Origin: Kineothrix alysoides
GTDB taxonomy: Bacteria > Bacillota > Clostridia > Lachnospirales > Lachnospiraceae
Length of the DNA: 64,000 nucleotides
NCBI RefSeq assembly: GCF_000732725.1
Contig: NZ_JPNB01000002.1
Coordinates: 806,001-870,000 of the forward strand
Reading direction: 5' to 3'
In this document: positions 7,802 through 16,221 of the stretch, piece after piece
Numbering within the stretch: the stretch's first letter is position 1
Layout: each line of letters starts with the position of its first letter
Notes under the pieces: model-generated
What the model saw: the letters and a program-made list of their open reading frames with translations, nothing else
What the model was told of the DNA's origin: nothing
Databases searched by the model: none
Made by a program: the position numbers and the translations under genes

Positions 7802-8563
7802 TTATTTTTCTCCAATCATAAACAATCTTTTAAACGGAAATAGGATCTTACCATTTTTTTGACAAGTATATTCTCTTTCTATATTTTTCAATACTTCCTT
7901 CATAAATATCTTTTGTTCATCTTCCTTCAATCTATCAATATATGGACGCAATGCCGCGCCCTTTAAGAAATCAAGAATTTTTTGATGGTTATCCATTTCA
8001 TGAAAATAGTCCGTTATCCATATAGAAATCTTACTGGTGGCTTTTGATAGTATATCGTAATATTCTGCTGCTGAATATATCACATATTTACTATTATCCA
8101 TATCGCCGAATTTATCAGGTAATATGCTTTCCGCGTTTATAATACACTGGTTAGCCGGCATCTCTTCAAACAGAGGTATCTGAGCAGCAAACACCCCTTC
8201 TCTGTTAAGCATATCAAATGAATTTAATATGAATTCTTCTTGATTGGGAATCCACTGTAAAAATGCATTGGAGAATATTAAGTCAAAGGTTTCCATATCA
8301 GATAATGGTTTACCACAATCTCTTTGCACAAAAGATATGGAAGGCATATACTCTCTTGCCTTTTGCAGCATTTCTTCTGACAAATCAACACCAACTATTT
8401 CAGCGTCTTTCCAAATGCTGAGAAGTGAAACTGTACTCATTCCTGTACCACAACCTACGTCCAGAATCCTCTTGAAGTTTTTATCATTCATTCGATTCGC
8501 CAAATCAATGGATGGCTGCATTCTTTCTTTTCCGTATTGATTATAAACATCTGCATTCCACAT
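7802..8563 (-). CDS. SAM-dependent methyltransferase, trans-aconitate methyltransferase-like
   Basis: The ATG at 8563 has GGGAG upstream and gives the family N-terminus MWNADVYNQYG; an in-frame ATG at 8602 is less likely. The 253-residue product has a class I methyltransferase fold: motif I ILDVGCGTGMST (SAM binding), an acidic residue after strand 2 (IVGVDLSEEM), motif FDLIFSNAFLQW, then a C-terminal cap. The layout resembles Tam and related small-molecule methyltransferases. The substrate is unknown. Base composition is clearly lower in GC than in the flanking regions. Confidence 0.78.
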   Translation of the reverse strand: MWNADVYNQYGKERMQPSIDLANRMNDKNFKRILDVGCGTGMSTVSLLSIWKDAEIVGVDLSEEMLQKAREYMPSISFVQRDCGKPLSDMETFDLIFSNAFLQWIPNQEEFILNSFDMLNREGVFAAQIPLFEEMPANQCIINAESILPDKFGDMDNSKYVIYSAAEYYDILSKATSKISIWITDYFHEMDNHQKILDFLKGAALRPYIDRLKEDEQKIFMKEVLKNIEREYTCQKNGKILFPFKRLFMIGEK

Positions 8564-8619
8564 AAAATAAGTCTCCCTTAAGTTAATATTTTCCAGCAAC
8601 ACAAACTGAAGTGTAAAGT

Positions 8620-9459
8620 TTATTTTCTATCGGTCATCAAATCATATGAAAATAACTGCCGGGCCGGATGAAATTCAATAATTCCTATCCTGTTAATTTC
8701 TCCTTCAAAGGGTAATTCCGTATTTGAAAGATATTGCATTGCATTCGTAAGTTTTTCTCTCTCAAATTCAATGGTTAATTGGCAATCCGGCTTCCATATG
8801 CCTTGTTCGAAGAAGTTTATATTGTATTGCTTCGCATATATGTCGCAGCTGCTTCTAATTTTTCTTTGTAAATCAAGGATTTCAAAAGAAACTGCTGCGT
8901 CTATGCATATAAATGGCTTTTTATTTGGATAGAAGCTATATGTCTTAAATTGAACAGGAATTGTTTTCAAATTTCTTGCCAATTCCGCAAGCATTGTTTT
9001 AACCTTATCTAAATCCAACTGTTCATACATAACAAACTTTATATGAGGATTATTCTCCGAATTGATTAAATAATCATCAACCCCTGACCTTGCCATTCCC
9101 TCCCATAATGTTTTTATTCTATTATCTGCATCTTTATCAAAATATCCTGCAATAGCATAGCCCATAAATGTCCTCCACAAATAATAATCCAGATTGTTTC
9201 TGATTTTCATTATACCTAATTCGAATATTACTGTCACTTGCTTTTCGAATAGGTATAGATTGTAATGAATAACCTTTTCAAAGCGGAGTTTCAGTAAAGC
9301 TTGTGATGACTCTACTCCATAGCATTGGAACACATTAAACGACATTCCTGCGTGCCTTGTGCTGCCAGTGTCGTCAAAAGATATTAGCCCTATAGACCAT
9401 TCATCAGATAGATAAACCGTATATTCGAAAAATACTGCATTCAATCCATTTTCAGACAT
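8620..9459 (-). CDS. Unknown two-domain protein; C-terminal half weakly resembles 2H phosphoesterases
   Basis: The 279-residue product is not recognised with confidence. Residues 1 to about 115 form an unfamiliar domain (SIGLISFDD, VIFELGIMKI). Residues 135-275 have the alternating strand/helix pattern and segment order of LigT-like 2H phosphoesterases (HIKFVMY, then PDCQLTIEF, then GIIEFHP). The second H-x-T motif is lost (PDCQLT where a histidine is expected), so the catalytic pair would be incomplete. It precedes the methyltransferase by about 57 bases in the same direction. The start codon directly abuts a weak AGAGG box, so the true start may be a little downstream. Confidence 0.5.
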   Translation of the reverse strand: MSENGLNAVFFEYTVYLSDEWSIGLISFDDTGSTRHAGMSFNVFQCYGVESSQALLKLRFEKVIHYNLYLFEKQVTVIFELGIMKIRNNLDYYLWRTFMGYAIAGYFDKDADNRIKTLWEGMARSGVDDYLINSENNPHIKFVMYEQLDLDKVKTMLAELARNLKTIPVQFKTYSFYPNKKPFICIDAAVSFEILDLQRKIRSSCDIYAKQYNINFFEQGIWKPDCQLTIEFEREKLTNAMQYLSNTELPFEGEINRIGIIEFHPARQLFSYDLMTDRK

Positions 9460-9666
9460 CCTCTATAAACAATTGTAAAACCATGACATTCATTTTTAAA
9501 TTATTTAATAAATAAAATAGAAAAATTAAGTTTACATTATCCCCCCATACTCCTCTTTTCTTTATGTATATGTACAAAACAGGCTTTAAAAATAGGAAGA
9601 AATAAAAAATGAATATATCGCATAATTCTGTTCCAGATATCTGCAAAGAAAGGGATGATTATCTAA

Positions 9667-10137
9667 ATGAAAACAAACTTTAGCTTGGAAAAAAGTATTA
9701 TTGCCGTTCTCGGCGCATGGATCAGCAATACGATGGAGTTACTTATTCCAACGCTGATGCTCTTAACTATTTTGATGGTAATTGACTACATTTCCGGAAT
9801 GCTTGCCGCAAAAAAGGAAGCCCTTGAATATCCGGACAAGCCTCAATATAGATGGAGCAGCAAAAAGAGCATTATCGGCATTTACAAAAAAATCGGTTAT
9901 ATTTTAACGATTTTAGTTGCGGTAAGCACTGATTATTTAATACATAAATTTGCCGTCGAGTTGGGCCTGAGATTTGACAGCCAGACCTTGTTCGGCCTGT
10001 TGGTCTCCATATGGTTCATTATCAATGAGCTTCTGTCAATCCTTGAAAATGCTAATCGCATGGGAGTTGCCTTACCGGGTTTTTTAGTTAAGGTATTGAT
10101 GAATATGAAGAATAATGTAGACCATAAGGGAGAGTGA
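9667..10137 (+). CDS. Orphan phage holin-family membrane protein (TcdE/phi29-like)
   Basis: The 156-residue product has an N-terminal membrane segment, the family signature LTILMVIDYISGMLAA, a basic loop (YRWSSKKSIIGIYKK), then two more hydrophobic segments and a polar tail. This matches the toxin-secretion/phage-lysis holin family. Holins form membrane lesions that release endolysin or, in Clostridia, large toxins. No endolysin, tail or toxin gene is adjacent, so it is either a phage remnant or a domesticated export factor. The ribosome binding site is AAAGGGATGA upstream of 9667. Confidence 0.82.
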   Translation: MKTNFSLEKSIIAVLGAWISNTMELLIPTLMLLTILMVIDYISGMLAAKKEALEYPDKPQYRWSSKKSIIGIYKKIGYILTILVAVSTDYLIHKFAVELGLRFDSQTLFGLLVSIWFIINELLSILENANRMGVALPGFLVKVLMNMKNNVDHKGE

Positions 10138-10425
10138 ACGTCAGGGGATTTCCCGCGAATCATGGCTGCTTCGCCTCTGGAATACCTGAATAATGCCCGT
10201 AGTATGAAGGCGTGTAACTTGCTTCGATATACGGAGGAATCTATTCTCAGTATTTTAGAGAATACCGGTTTCCATTCCGTATCCAGCTTTAACAAATACT
10301 TTTATCGGGTTTTCCAAGTGTCTTCGAGAGAATATCTCAAGCAGATGAAGCTTACGAATGCTAAGCCGGAGAAGCAGTCGATTTTAGAATATGCAGGATG
10401 GCTTTATCCTGAAAAGACAAAATGA
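10138..10425 (+). pseudogene. AraC-family regulator, C-terminal DNA-binding fragment
   Basis: The frame contains the second helix-turn-helix of an AraC-type regulator (SPLEYLNNARSMKACNLL, ILENTGFHSVSSFNKYFYRVF, SSREYLKQMKL). The sensor domain and most of the first helix-turn-helix are missing. The only ATG is at 10162. The fragment is in the same frame as the holin and separated from it by one TGA, so it looks as if an AraC gene was cut and joined to the holin gene by a deletion. It has no good ribosome binding site. An 87-residue free-standing protein is possible but less likely. Confidence 0.65.
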
Positions 10426-10460
10426 CCGCATTGCGAGGCTTTATCCCCCGCAATGCGGTC
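10424..10460 (-). terminator. Terminator between the AraC fragment and the CdaR gene
   Basis: A perfect 12-bp stem (GACCGCATTGCG with CGCAATGCGGTC) encloses a 13-base loop. On the minus strand it is followed by ATTTTGTCTTTTC, so it best serves the CdaR gene ending at 10492. It may also stop plus-strand transcripts. Confidence 0.7.
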
Positions 10461-10491
10461 CATTTATTGAAATCATGATTATCGATTAATA

Positions 10492-11580
10492 TTAATATTG
10501 CAGCGTATCCAAATATTTCATATAATTTACTACCATAAGCGCAATCTTAAAAGTAAGCGCATCATCAAAGGTGCGGATATCCAGACCTGTGCTCTTCTCC
10601 AGCTTCTCGATGCGATACACCAGCGTATTGCGGTGAACAAATAGCTGTCTGGAAGTCTCGGATACATTCAGATTATTCTCCAAAAACTTGTTGATGGTGG
10701 TAAGCGTCTCATCATCGAAATCCAGAGCAGTCTTATCCTTGAATATTTCTTCGATAAAAATCTTGCACAGATTTACCGGAAGCTGATAGATCAATCTTCC
10801 TATTCCCAGCGTGTTATATGCATCCACCTTCTTTTCTACGTAGAAAATCTTACCTACATCCAGCGCCATTTTTGCTTCCTTGTAGGACTTCGAAACATCC
10901 TTGAGCTCGCTTACGATCGTTCCATATGCTACCCTCACATTCAGCATAGCTTCCATGTTCATCATATCCACTATCGTATGGGCCATCTGCTCTATTTCTT
11001 CGTAGCCTTCTCCATTTTTCAGCGACTTAATGAGAATCACGCTGCTCTCATCAACAGCGGTGATGTAATCTCCCGATTGACTGGAAAACATTCCGCTTAA
11101 TAGTTCCGATGCCGTTGCATCTCTCTCCGTCCTCGTCTCTACCAACAGCACGGCTCTGGGTACGGCAACCTCCACATGGAGCTTCTTTGCACGATTATAA
11201 ATATCTACCAGCAACAGATTGTCCAACAGAAGGTTCTGGAAGAAGTTATTCCGGTCAAAACGCTCTTTATATGCCACGATTAAATTCTGTATCTGGCTTA
11301 CGGCAATCTTGCCTATCATATATGCCTCATCGCCGCTGCCTCTGGCTACCAGAACGTACATCAGTTCCCCTTCATCCCTGATTTTTAATAAATGCTCGCT
11401 TCCGATGACCTGACTATCCGCCGGAGATGCCGCAAAATCTGTTATCAGACCGGAGTTCCGGCTTTCCACCTCAAATGTGGATGCCACTTCTACTCCGTTC
11501 AAATCGAACACGCCCAAGTCCACCTTCGTGATAGCGTGCAATTCTTCAATGCTTGTCCTGATTATCTGACTTGATACCAT
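10492..11580 (-). CDS. CdaR/PucR-type transcriptional regulator
   Basis: The 362-residue product has an N-terminal sugar-diacid-recognition-like sensor region (residues 1 to about 130), a middle GGDEF-like regulatory region (about 135-260) without an intact GGDEF, and a C-terminal PucR helix-turn-helix (NVSETSRQLFVHRNTLVYRI, about 310-345). Family members activate uptake or catabolic genes in response to small acids or sugars. The ATPase gene of the MsmX type lies directly upstream in the same direction, separated by a terminator and a repeat, a neighbourhood that suggests control of carbohydrate uptake. Ligand unknown. Confidence 0.85.
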   Translation of the reverse strand: MVSSQIIRTSIEELHAITKVDLGVFDLNGVEVASTFEVESRNSGLITDFAASPADSQVIGSEHLLKIRDEGELMYVLVARGSGDEAYMIGKIAVSQIQNLIVAYKERFDRNNFFQNLLLDNLLLVDIYNRAKKLHVEVAVPRAVLLVETRTERDATASELLSGMFSSQSGDYITAVDESSVILIKSLKNGEGYEEIEQMAHTIVDMMNMEAMLNVRVAYGTIVSELKDVSKSYKEAKMALDVGKIFYVEKKVDAYNTLGIGRLIYQLPVNLCKIFIEEIFKDKTALDFDDETLTTINKFLENNLNVSETSRQLFVHRNTLVYRIEKLEKSTGLDIRTFDDALTFKIALMVVNYMKYLDTLQY

Positions 11581-11693
11581 ATGTTTACAAACCAGCCTTT
11601 CCGAAATAAAATTCCTCTTAATGATTATACCCTTATGATAAATTATTTTGAAGTGTTGTGCAAGTCAAAATATATATCTACTTTTTCCAATTA

Positions 11694-11826
11694 GTTACTG
11701 TTCACTCCGTTCTCAGTAACTAATGATTTCTGCATTTTAATTCGCTTCGCGAAGCAGAAATCATCTCTTGCATCACGTTCTTACGCAGCTTAACAGCAAG
11801 TGTTAAGCTACTGTGTGAACAGTAAC
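11694..11826 (+). repeat. Dispersed palindromic repeat (MITE-like), full copy C
   Basis: The best-preserved copy is 133 bp with perfect 12-bp terminal inverted repeats (GTTACTGTTCAC and GTGAACAGTAAC). It contains a perfect 11-bp stem ATGATTTCTGC/GCAGAAATCAT and the stem GCTTAACA/TGTTAAGC. Most of the left end can alternatively fold locally (GTTACTG/CAGTAAC). It sits in the gap between the CdaR gene and the terminator of the ATPase gene. Confidence 0.85.
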
Positions 11827-11837
11827 TCCAATTATAC

Positions 11838-11867
11838 GAAAAAAAGGGGGATGCGACCGCATCCCCC
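11838..11867 (-). terminator. Rho-independent terminator of the MsmX-type ATPase gene
   Basis: A 10-bp GC-rich stem (GGGGGATGCG with CGCATCCCCC, 11846-11867) is followed on the minus strand by a run of T (11845-11838). It lies 12 bases after the ATPase stop. Confidence 0.92.
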
Positions 11868-11878
11868 GAACCGTTTCA

Positions 11879-12988
11879 CTAGTTCGTGATAACCTGCTCT
11901 GTTTCTTTATCAAATACGTGAATCTTCTCAACGTCAAATGCAAATTTAACTGTGTCACCAGGTCTCGCTGTCGTACGGGAATCTACTCTTGCAGTAATCG
12001 GGAACTCAGCCAAATCGAAGTATAAGTAAACTTCTGCACCGAGCAATTCATATACCTTAATGGTAGACTCGAATACACATTTCGATGTCTCAATGAACAT
12101 TTCAGAATCATATACGTCTTCCGGACGAATACCGAAAGTAACGTTCTTTCCTGCGTAACCGCCTTCGATTAATTTCTTAGATTTTGCCGGAGGAAGAGGA
12201 ATGCTGTTGCCCGCAACCTTAAGGTTAGCTACATCACCCTTTACTTCAACTTCTGCATCCAGGAAGTTCATCTGAGGGGAACCCATGAAACCAGCTACGA
12301 AAAGATTCTGGGGGTTCTCATATAAATTCTGAGGTGTGTCTACCTGCTGAATAAGACCGTCTTTCATAACTACGATTCTCGTACCGAGCGTCATAGCCTC
12401 TGTCTGGTCATGTGTAACGTAGATGATGGTTGTGCCCAGTCTCTGATGAAGTTTCGCGATCTCGATACGCATTTGTACACGAAGCTTTGCATCCAAATTG
12501 GAAAGAGGCTCATCCATAAGGAATACCTTAGGATTACGAACGATAGCACGACCCATAGCAACACGCTGTCTCTGACCACCGGAAAGAGCCTTCGGCTTAC
12601 GGTCGAGAAGGGGTGTTAAATCAAGAATCTTAGCAGCTTCTTTAACCATTTTATCGATTTCATCCTTCGGAACTTTTCTTAATTTAAGACCGAAAGCCAT
12701 ATTGTCATAAACTGACATATGAGGGTACAGAGCGTAGTTCTGAAATACCATCGCGATATCTCTGTCCTTAGGTTCAACGTCGTTAACTATTCTGTCGCTG
12801 ATTTTCAATTCGCCGGAAGAAATATCCTCCAAACCTGCGATCATACGAAGAGTCGTAGATTTACCGCATCCCGAAGGACCTACGAAAATAATAAATTCCT
12901 GATCTGAAATCTCAAGACTGAAATCTTTTACCGCTTCAAATCCGTTAGGATATACCTTACAGATATTCTTCAATGATAAACTTGCCAT
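11879..12988 (-). CDS. ugpC: Carbohydrate ABC transporter ATPase, MsmX/UgpC type
   Basis: The 369-residue product has Walker A GPSGCGKST (37-45), Q-loop VFQNYALYP, signature LSGGQRQR, Walker B VFLMDEPLSNLD, H-loop YVTHDQTEA, and the C-terminal OB-fold regulatory domain of the MalK class (from about 240; SPQMNFLDAE, FGIRPEDVY). It powers uptake by family-1 sugar permeases from the cytoplasmic face. The gene is monocistronic with its own terminator and is not next to any permease, as is usual for shared ATPases such as MsmX, so it may energise several importers including the system whose binding protein starts at 484. The symbol follows common annotation of this class. Confidence 0.93.
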   Translation of the reverse strand: MASLSLKNICKVYPNGFEAVKDFSLEISDQEFIIFVGPSGCGKSTTLRMIAGLEDISSGELKISDRIVNDVEPKDRDIAMVFQNYALYPHMSVYDNMAFGLKLRKVPKDEIDKMVKEAAKILDLTPLLDRKPKALSGGQRQRVAMGRAIVRNPKVFLMDEPLSNLDAKLRVQMRIEIAKLHQRLGTTIIYVTHDQTEAMTLGTRIVVMKDGLIQQVDTPQNLYENPQNLFVAGFMGSPQMNFLDAEVEVKGDVANLKVAGNSIPLPPAKSKKLIEGGYAGKNVTFGIRPEDVYDSEMFIETSKCVFESTIKVYELLGAEVYLYFDLAEFPITARVDSRTTARPGDTVKFAFDVEKIHVFDKETEQVITN

Positions 12989-13046
12989 TTTATTTGCCTC
13001 CTAATCAACTTTGTTTCGTGATTCCGCATTCGAACCGGAATCGCTT

Positions 13047-13090
13047 ATTATGAGTGCTCATTACTCATTATGAGTGTCCTTTACTCATTA
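13047..13090. repeat. Short palindromic repeat cluster (ACTCATTATGAGTGTCC type)
   Basis: Two overlapping copies of a short palindrome (ATTATGAGTGCTCATTACTC and ATTATGAGTGTCCTTTACTC) lie 59-102 bases upstream of the ATPase start. The same core recurs at 31153-31181 upstream of the YtfQ-like gene and, inverted, at 31358-31376. It could be a regulator-binding site or a REP-like element. Confidence 0.5.
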
Positions 13091-13255
13091 ACTATGCACT
13101 AAGTATATCGAATCCTGCCTCTTTACGCTATACCAACATTCCACAAAGATTTTCGAGCACGTTGTAGAAATTGCTTATATTACCTATATATTTTTATTAA
13201 CAGCGTCAATTTGAACAATATTTTTTTTTCATCCTATACACATTGTACAAACGTA

Positions 13256-14812
13256 TTATATACCCGCTTCGTCCTGCTCCTCTTCCCCGTAGAAAGCCAG
13301 TTGGTTCTTGCCGCGCCTCTTAGCTATGTAGAGAGCGTTATCCGCCGCCTTGTACAAACTGTCAAAATCCTTGCCGTCTCTGGGGAATATTGCGGCCCCT
13401 ATGCTGGCGGTAGCCATATATTTTACATATTCGCCCGCTTGAAAATTCTTGAAGAAATTGCAAAGCTTTCCGGCTTCCCTTTCCAATAGGGCATCGTCAT
13501 TCAGATGCTTTAGAAATATGGTGAATTCGTCTCCTCCCGTTCTTCCGATGACATCCGTAGCCCGGAATGTAGAGCCGATTTGATATCCGAGAGAACGCAG
13601 CACCTCATCGCCAAAAGCATGGCCGAGAGTGTCGTTGATCTTCTTGAAATTATCGATATCGAGGACGAACATCAATCCCTGCTCCCCGGGATTCTTTTCC
13701 ATCCATTCCTTAATCTTGCGCTCAGTGGCCAGTTTGTTGTTCAGGCTGGTGAGAAGATCGGTATCCGCTTTTTCTCCAAGTTCCTTGCTCTTCTCGCTGC
13801 TCTTTATCTTATCGATGATGTTGATAACGACGAGCAGGCCTAAAAATACCCATATCGCCACCACCAACTGGTATATCATTTGCTTGGCATTACTCCAGCC
13901 TCTTTCCTGAAGGCCGTCCACATAGCTCTGGTTCACTCCGACTACCAGCGTCCATTTATTGATTCCAACCGGCGCATATACAAGCCGCCTCGCCTCTCCG
14001 TTCACTACGGCGCTGAAACTTCCCGCAGTCTTGTTCTTCATACGGATGATCGCCTTGGCAACCTCATCGCCATAGTCTCCGCTTTCCTTAATTGTCGTCC
14101 AAATGTTGTCACCCTTTAGGAATTGGCTGTCATAATCGGTATTTTCTATAATCATTCCGTCGGGAGCGATAAGAACATAAAAAGTATCGGCATCAAATTC
14201 TGATTTTTTAAACAGGCCTCTCAGATTCTCTACAGGATAATACATAAGCAGCTTATCCGAGTCGGTCTCTGTTCCCAAAGGAATGGCTGCAATAATCGCT
14301 TTTTTATTCGTGCCGATTTCGTCTGTTTTCACAGAAAGATACCGCACCTCGCCTTCGGCCACGGCAATTTTTTCATCTGCAGCTGAAAGATCCGAGCTTA
14401 CGGTTCCTCCGAATATCTCCCCATAATAACTTAAATCCTTAAGATTTATTTTGGAGGTGTTCTGTTCCATCCCATTACCATTGGCATCGCTGTAAATTAC
14501 CGCATAGGCTTTTGAATTGTTTCTAAGAACATCCGCCATATTGGCAGAGAACACCTTATTGAAGTCAATATGCTCTCCCATAAGGTGACCGATGGGTTTG
14601 CCCGCGCTTACCATGGATGCCAGCTCAAAATTAATCTTCGCGGCGTACTTCTCGGCTACGTCCATCATACTGTTTTCCACTTGTTCTGCAGCGGCCTGGC
14701 TGCTCTTGGCTGAAAAGTTAAATAACATTACGATAACAACTACTATTAGTACCATGGCTGGAATCAGCCATTGTGTAACAGCCGCTCTTGTTTGCCCGTC
14801 TTTCATTGCCAT
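13256..14812 (-). CDS. Membrane diguanylate cyclase with an extracellular sensor domain
   Basis: The 518-residue product has a membrane segment at about 15-33, a large extracellular dCache-like sensor (about 45-310; typical strands VLIAPDGMII and WTLVVGVNQ), a second membrane segment (about 318-345), and a C-terminal GGDEF domain. The active site GRTGGDEF is intact near residue 425, and LTSLNN, DIDNFKKINDTLGH and ADNALYIAKRRGKN are all present. It should convert two GTP to cyclic di-GMP in response to an outside ligand. I see no obvious RxxD inhibitory site immediately upstream of GGDEF. The gene is 10 bases downstream of the YesL-like gene and follows a GNAT gene, all minus strand. Confidence 0.92.
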   Translation of the reverse strand: MAMKDGQTRAAVTQWLIPAMVLIVVVIVMLFNFSAKSSQAAAEQVENSMMDVAEKYAAKINFELASMVSAGKPIGHLMGEHIDFNKVFSANMADVLRNNSKAYAVIYSDANGNGMEQNTSKINLKDLSYYGEIFGGTVSSDLSAADEKIAVAEGEVRYLSVKTDEIGTNKKAIIAAIPLGTETDSDKLLMYYPVENLRGLFKKSEFDADTFYVLIAPDGMIIENTDYDSQFLKGDNIWTTIKESGDYGDEVAKAIIRMKNKTAGSFSAVVNGEARRLVYAPVGINKWTLVVGVNQSYVDGLQERGWSNAKQMIYQLVVAIWVFLGLLVVINIIDKIKSSEKSKELGEKADTDLLTSLNNKLATERKIKEWMEKNPGEQGLMFVLDIDNFKKINDTLGHAFGDEVLRSLGYQIGSTFRATDVIGRTGGDEFTIFLKHLNDDALLEREAGKLCNFFKNFQAGEYVKYMATASIGAAIFPRDGKDFDSLYKAADNALYIAKRRGKNQLAFYGEEEQDEAGI

Positions 14813-14822
14813 CTCCCTGAAA

Positions 14823-15491
14823 TCACTCTACCTCATCATCTTGACCAATGGTTTCAAATCTATCCTCAATAGGTTCCTCTTTGGGTTCAAATTTTTTAAA
14901 GGTTCCGCTGTAAAGCTTCGCGGAAAAATAAGCCGGCACTGAGATTCCAAACATAAAAATGAGAGGAATCGCCATAGGAGTAATATAAAACAGTACGATT
15001 GGTGCCGCATATACAAGCAGCATAAGAATCGTCTTCGGAAAACTCAGAATCGACATGAACAAAGAATTCTTAATCGTATTCAATACCGTATTTTCAAATC
15101 TGGAAAGCACCGGGAATACATAAATAACAATCATCATCATGAACAATCCCAGCACGAACAAAAAGATTTTAAGCGCCTTGGGAAATTCCATTGACGCATA
15201 GTTGAAAATCAGAATGTCTCCGGCAAAAACCAAAATAAATGCCAAGATAATCAGCCATATGATAGTCGCCTGCTTAAAGTTCTGCCTGAAGGACTTAAAA
15301 AATGACTTTACGATATAGCCCTCCTCGTTGCGTACCATCTTGAGCAATACGTAGTTCAACGCAGTCAGAGACGCTCCTGCCGTAAAAATCGGAATACAAC
15401 ATATTATTGTTAAAATATTCAAAATCATCAAGTCCGCCATAACGGTTAAAAAACGCATAACCGGGCTGTCCATATCAAAAAACTTACCCAT
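14823..15491 (-). CDS. YesL-family (DUF624) membrane protein
   Basis: The 222-residue product has five or six hydrophobic segments and the DUF624 opening (FFDMDSPVMRFLTVMADLMILN). YesL proteins are found next to carbohydrate ABC transporters and pectin-use genes, but their role is unproven. A charged C-terminal tail (about 195-222) is acidic. The downstream gene is the diguanylate cyclase at 10 bases, the upstream gene a GNAT acetyltransferase at 32 bases, so the three probably form one transcript. Confidence 0.85.
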   Translation of the reverse strand: MGKFFDMDSPVMRFLTVMADLMILNILTIICCIPIFTAGASLTALNYVLLKMVRNEEGYIVKSFFKSFRQNFKQATIIWLIILAFILVFAGDILIFNYASMEFPKALKIFLFVLGLFMMMIVIYVFPVLSRFENTVLNTIKNSLFMSILSFPKTILMLLVYAAPIVLFYITPMAIPLIFMFGISVPAYFSAKLYSGTFKKFEPKEEPIEDRFETIGQDDEVE

Positions 15492-15523
15492 ATTAACTTT
15501 CCTTTTCTCTTATTCTAATTATT

Positions 15524-16003
15524 TTATATCCTTAGCTCCATAGGCGTATAACGGATGCCGTCGGCTGTCTGCTCCGTCTGTAAATCCCTAAAGCCCAATT
15601 TATGGTAAAACCCCACTCCGAAGGGAGAGGAGTTTACCGTAACTCTTTCGATTCCTAATTCAGACTTGAGATATTCACACAGACGATACATCAGCGCCCG
15701 CCCTACCCCTTTTCTATGGTGCTTCTCATCCACGAACAAAAGCGATATGTGAGAATTGCTTCTTACTGTAATCATACCGACTATTTTGCTGTCCTTAAGC
15801 GCAACGAACATCTGATAAGCGCCCATAATAAACATGCGGTGCAGCGCATTGTCGGTTATGAAATTCTCAAAACTTCTGACTCCTTCAGGTTCATAATCCT
15901 CGGCTTCAAATTGAAGAAAAGTCTTCCATGCCAGTGCTATCGATTCATCCCACTCATCCTCATAAGCTATACGAATCTCGTAAGAGAATTCACCCTCTGT
16001 CAT
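15524..16003 (-). CDS. GNAT-family N-acetyltransferase
   Basis: The 159-residue product has the acetyl-CoA binding motif A (VDEKHHRKGVGRALMYRL, matching Q/RxxGxG/A) and the C-terminal FYHKLGF motif. It transfers an acetyl group from acetyl-CoA to an unknown amine. First gene of the putative operon with the YesL-like protein and the diguanylate cyclase. Confidence 0.88.
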   Translation of the reverse strand: MTEGEFSYEIRIAYEDEWDESIALAWKTFLQFEAEDYEPEGVRSFENFITDNALHRMFIMGAYQMFVALKDSKIVGMITVRSNSHISLLFVDEKHHRKGVGRALMYRLCEYLKSELGIERVTVNSSPFGVGFYHKLGFRDLQTEQTADGIRYTPMELRI

Positions 16004-16169
16004 TGTTTTTGTCCTTTCAACGGTCTAATTACATGTAATTATAACGAATCCTATTGTATTTTACAAGAAATTATATGCAAATTGTAATTTCTTTTAGTCC
16101 TAAAGTACTATTATCATTATTATTAGGCCTTCAATAACACCGTGAGGTGTCTTTTGTAAACGAAAGTAT

Positions 16170-16194
16170 CTGGCGAGTAAAGAACACTCGCCAG
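16170..16194 (-). terminator. Hairpin downstream of the DUF1002 gene
   Basis: A 9-bp stem (CTGGCGAGT with ACTCGCCAG) and a 7-base loop lie 28 bases past the stop of the minus-strand DUF1002 gene. The downstream T content on the minus strand is modest (ATACTTTCG), so termination is probable rather than certain. Confidence 0.55.
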
Positions 16195-16221
16195 AAAATT
16201 CGGGTTTTGCAGAACGATGTA

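Noticed and set aside
9452-9646. 64-codon minus-strand frame before the unknown protein at 9459
   Set aside because: No ribosome binding site and AT-rich low-complexity translation; overlaps the next start only by chance.
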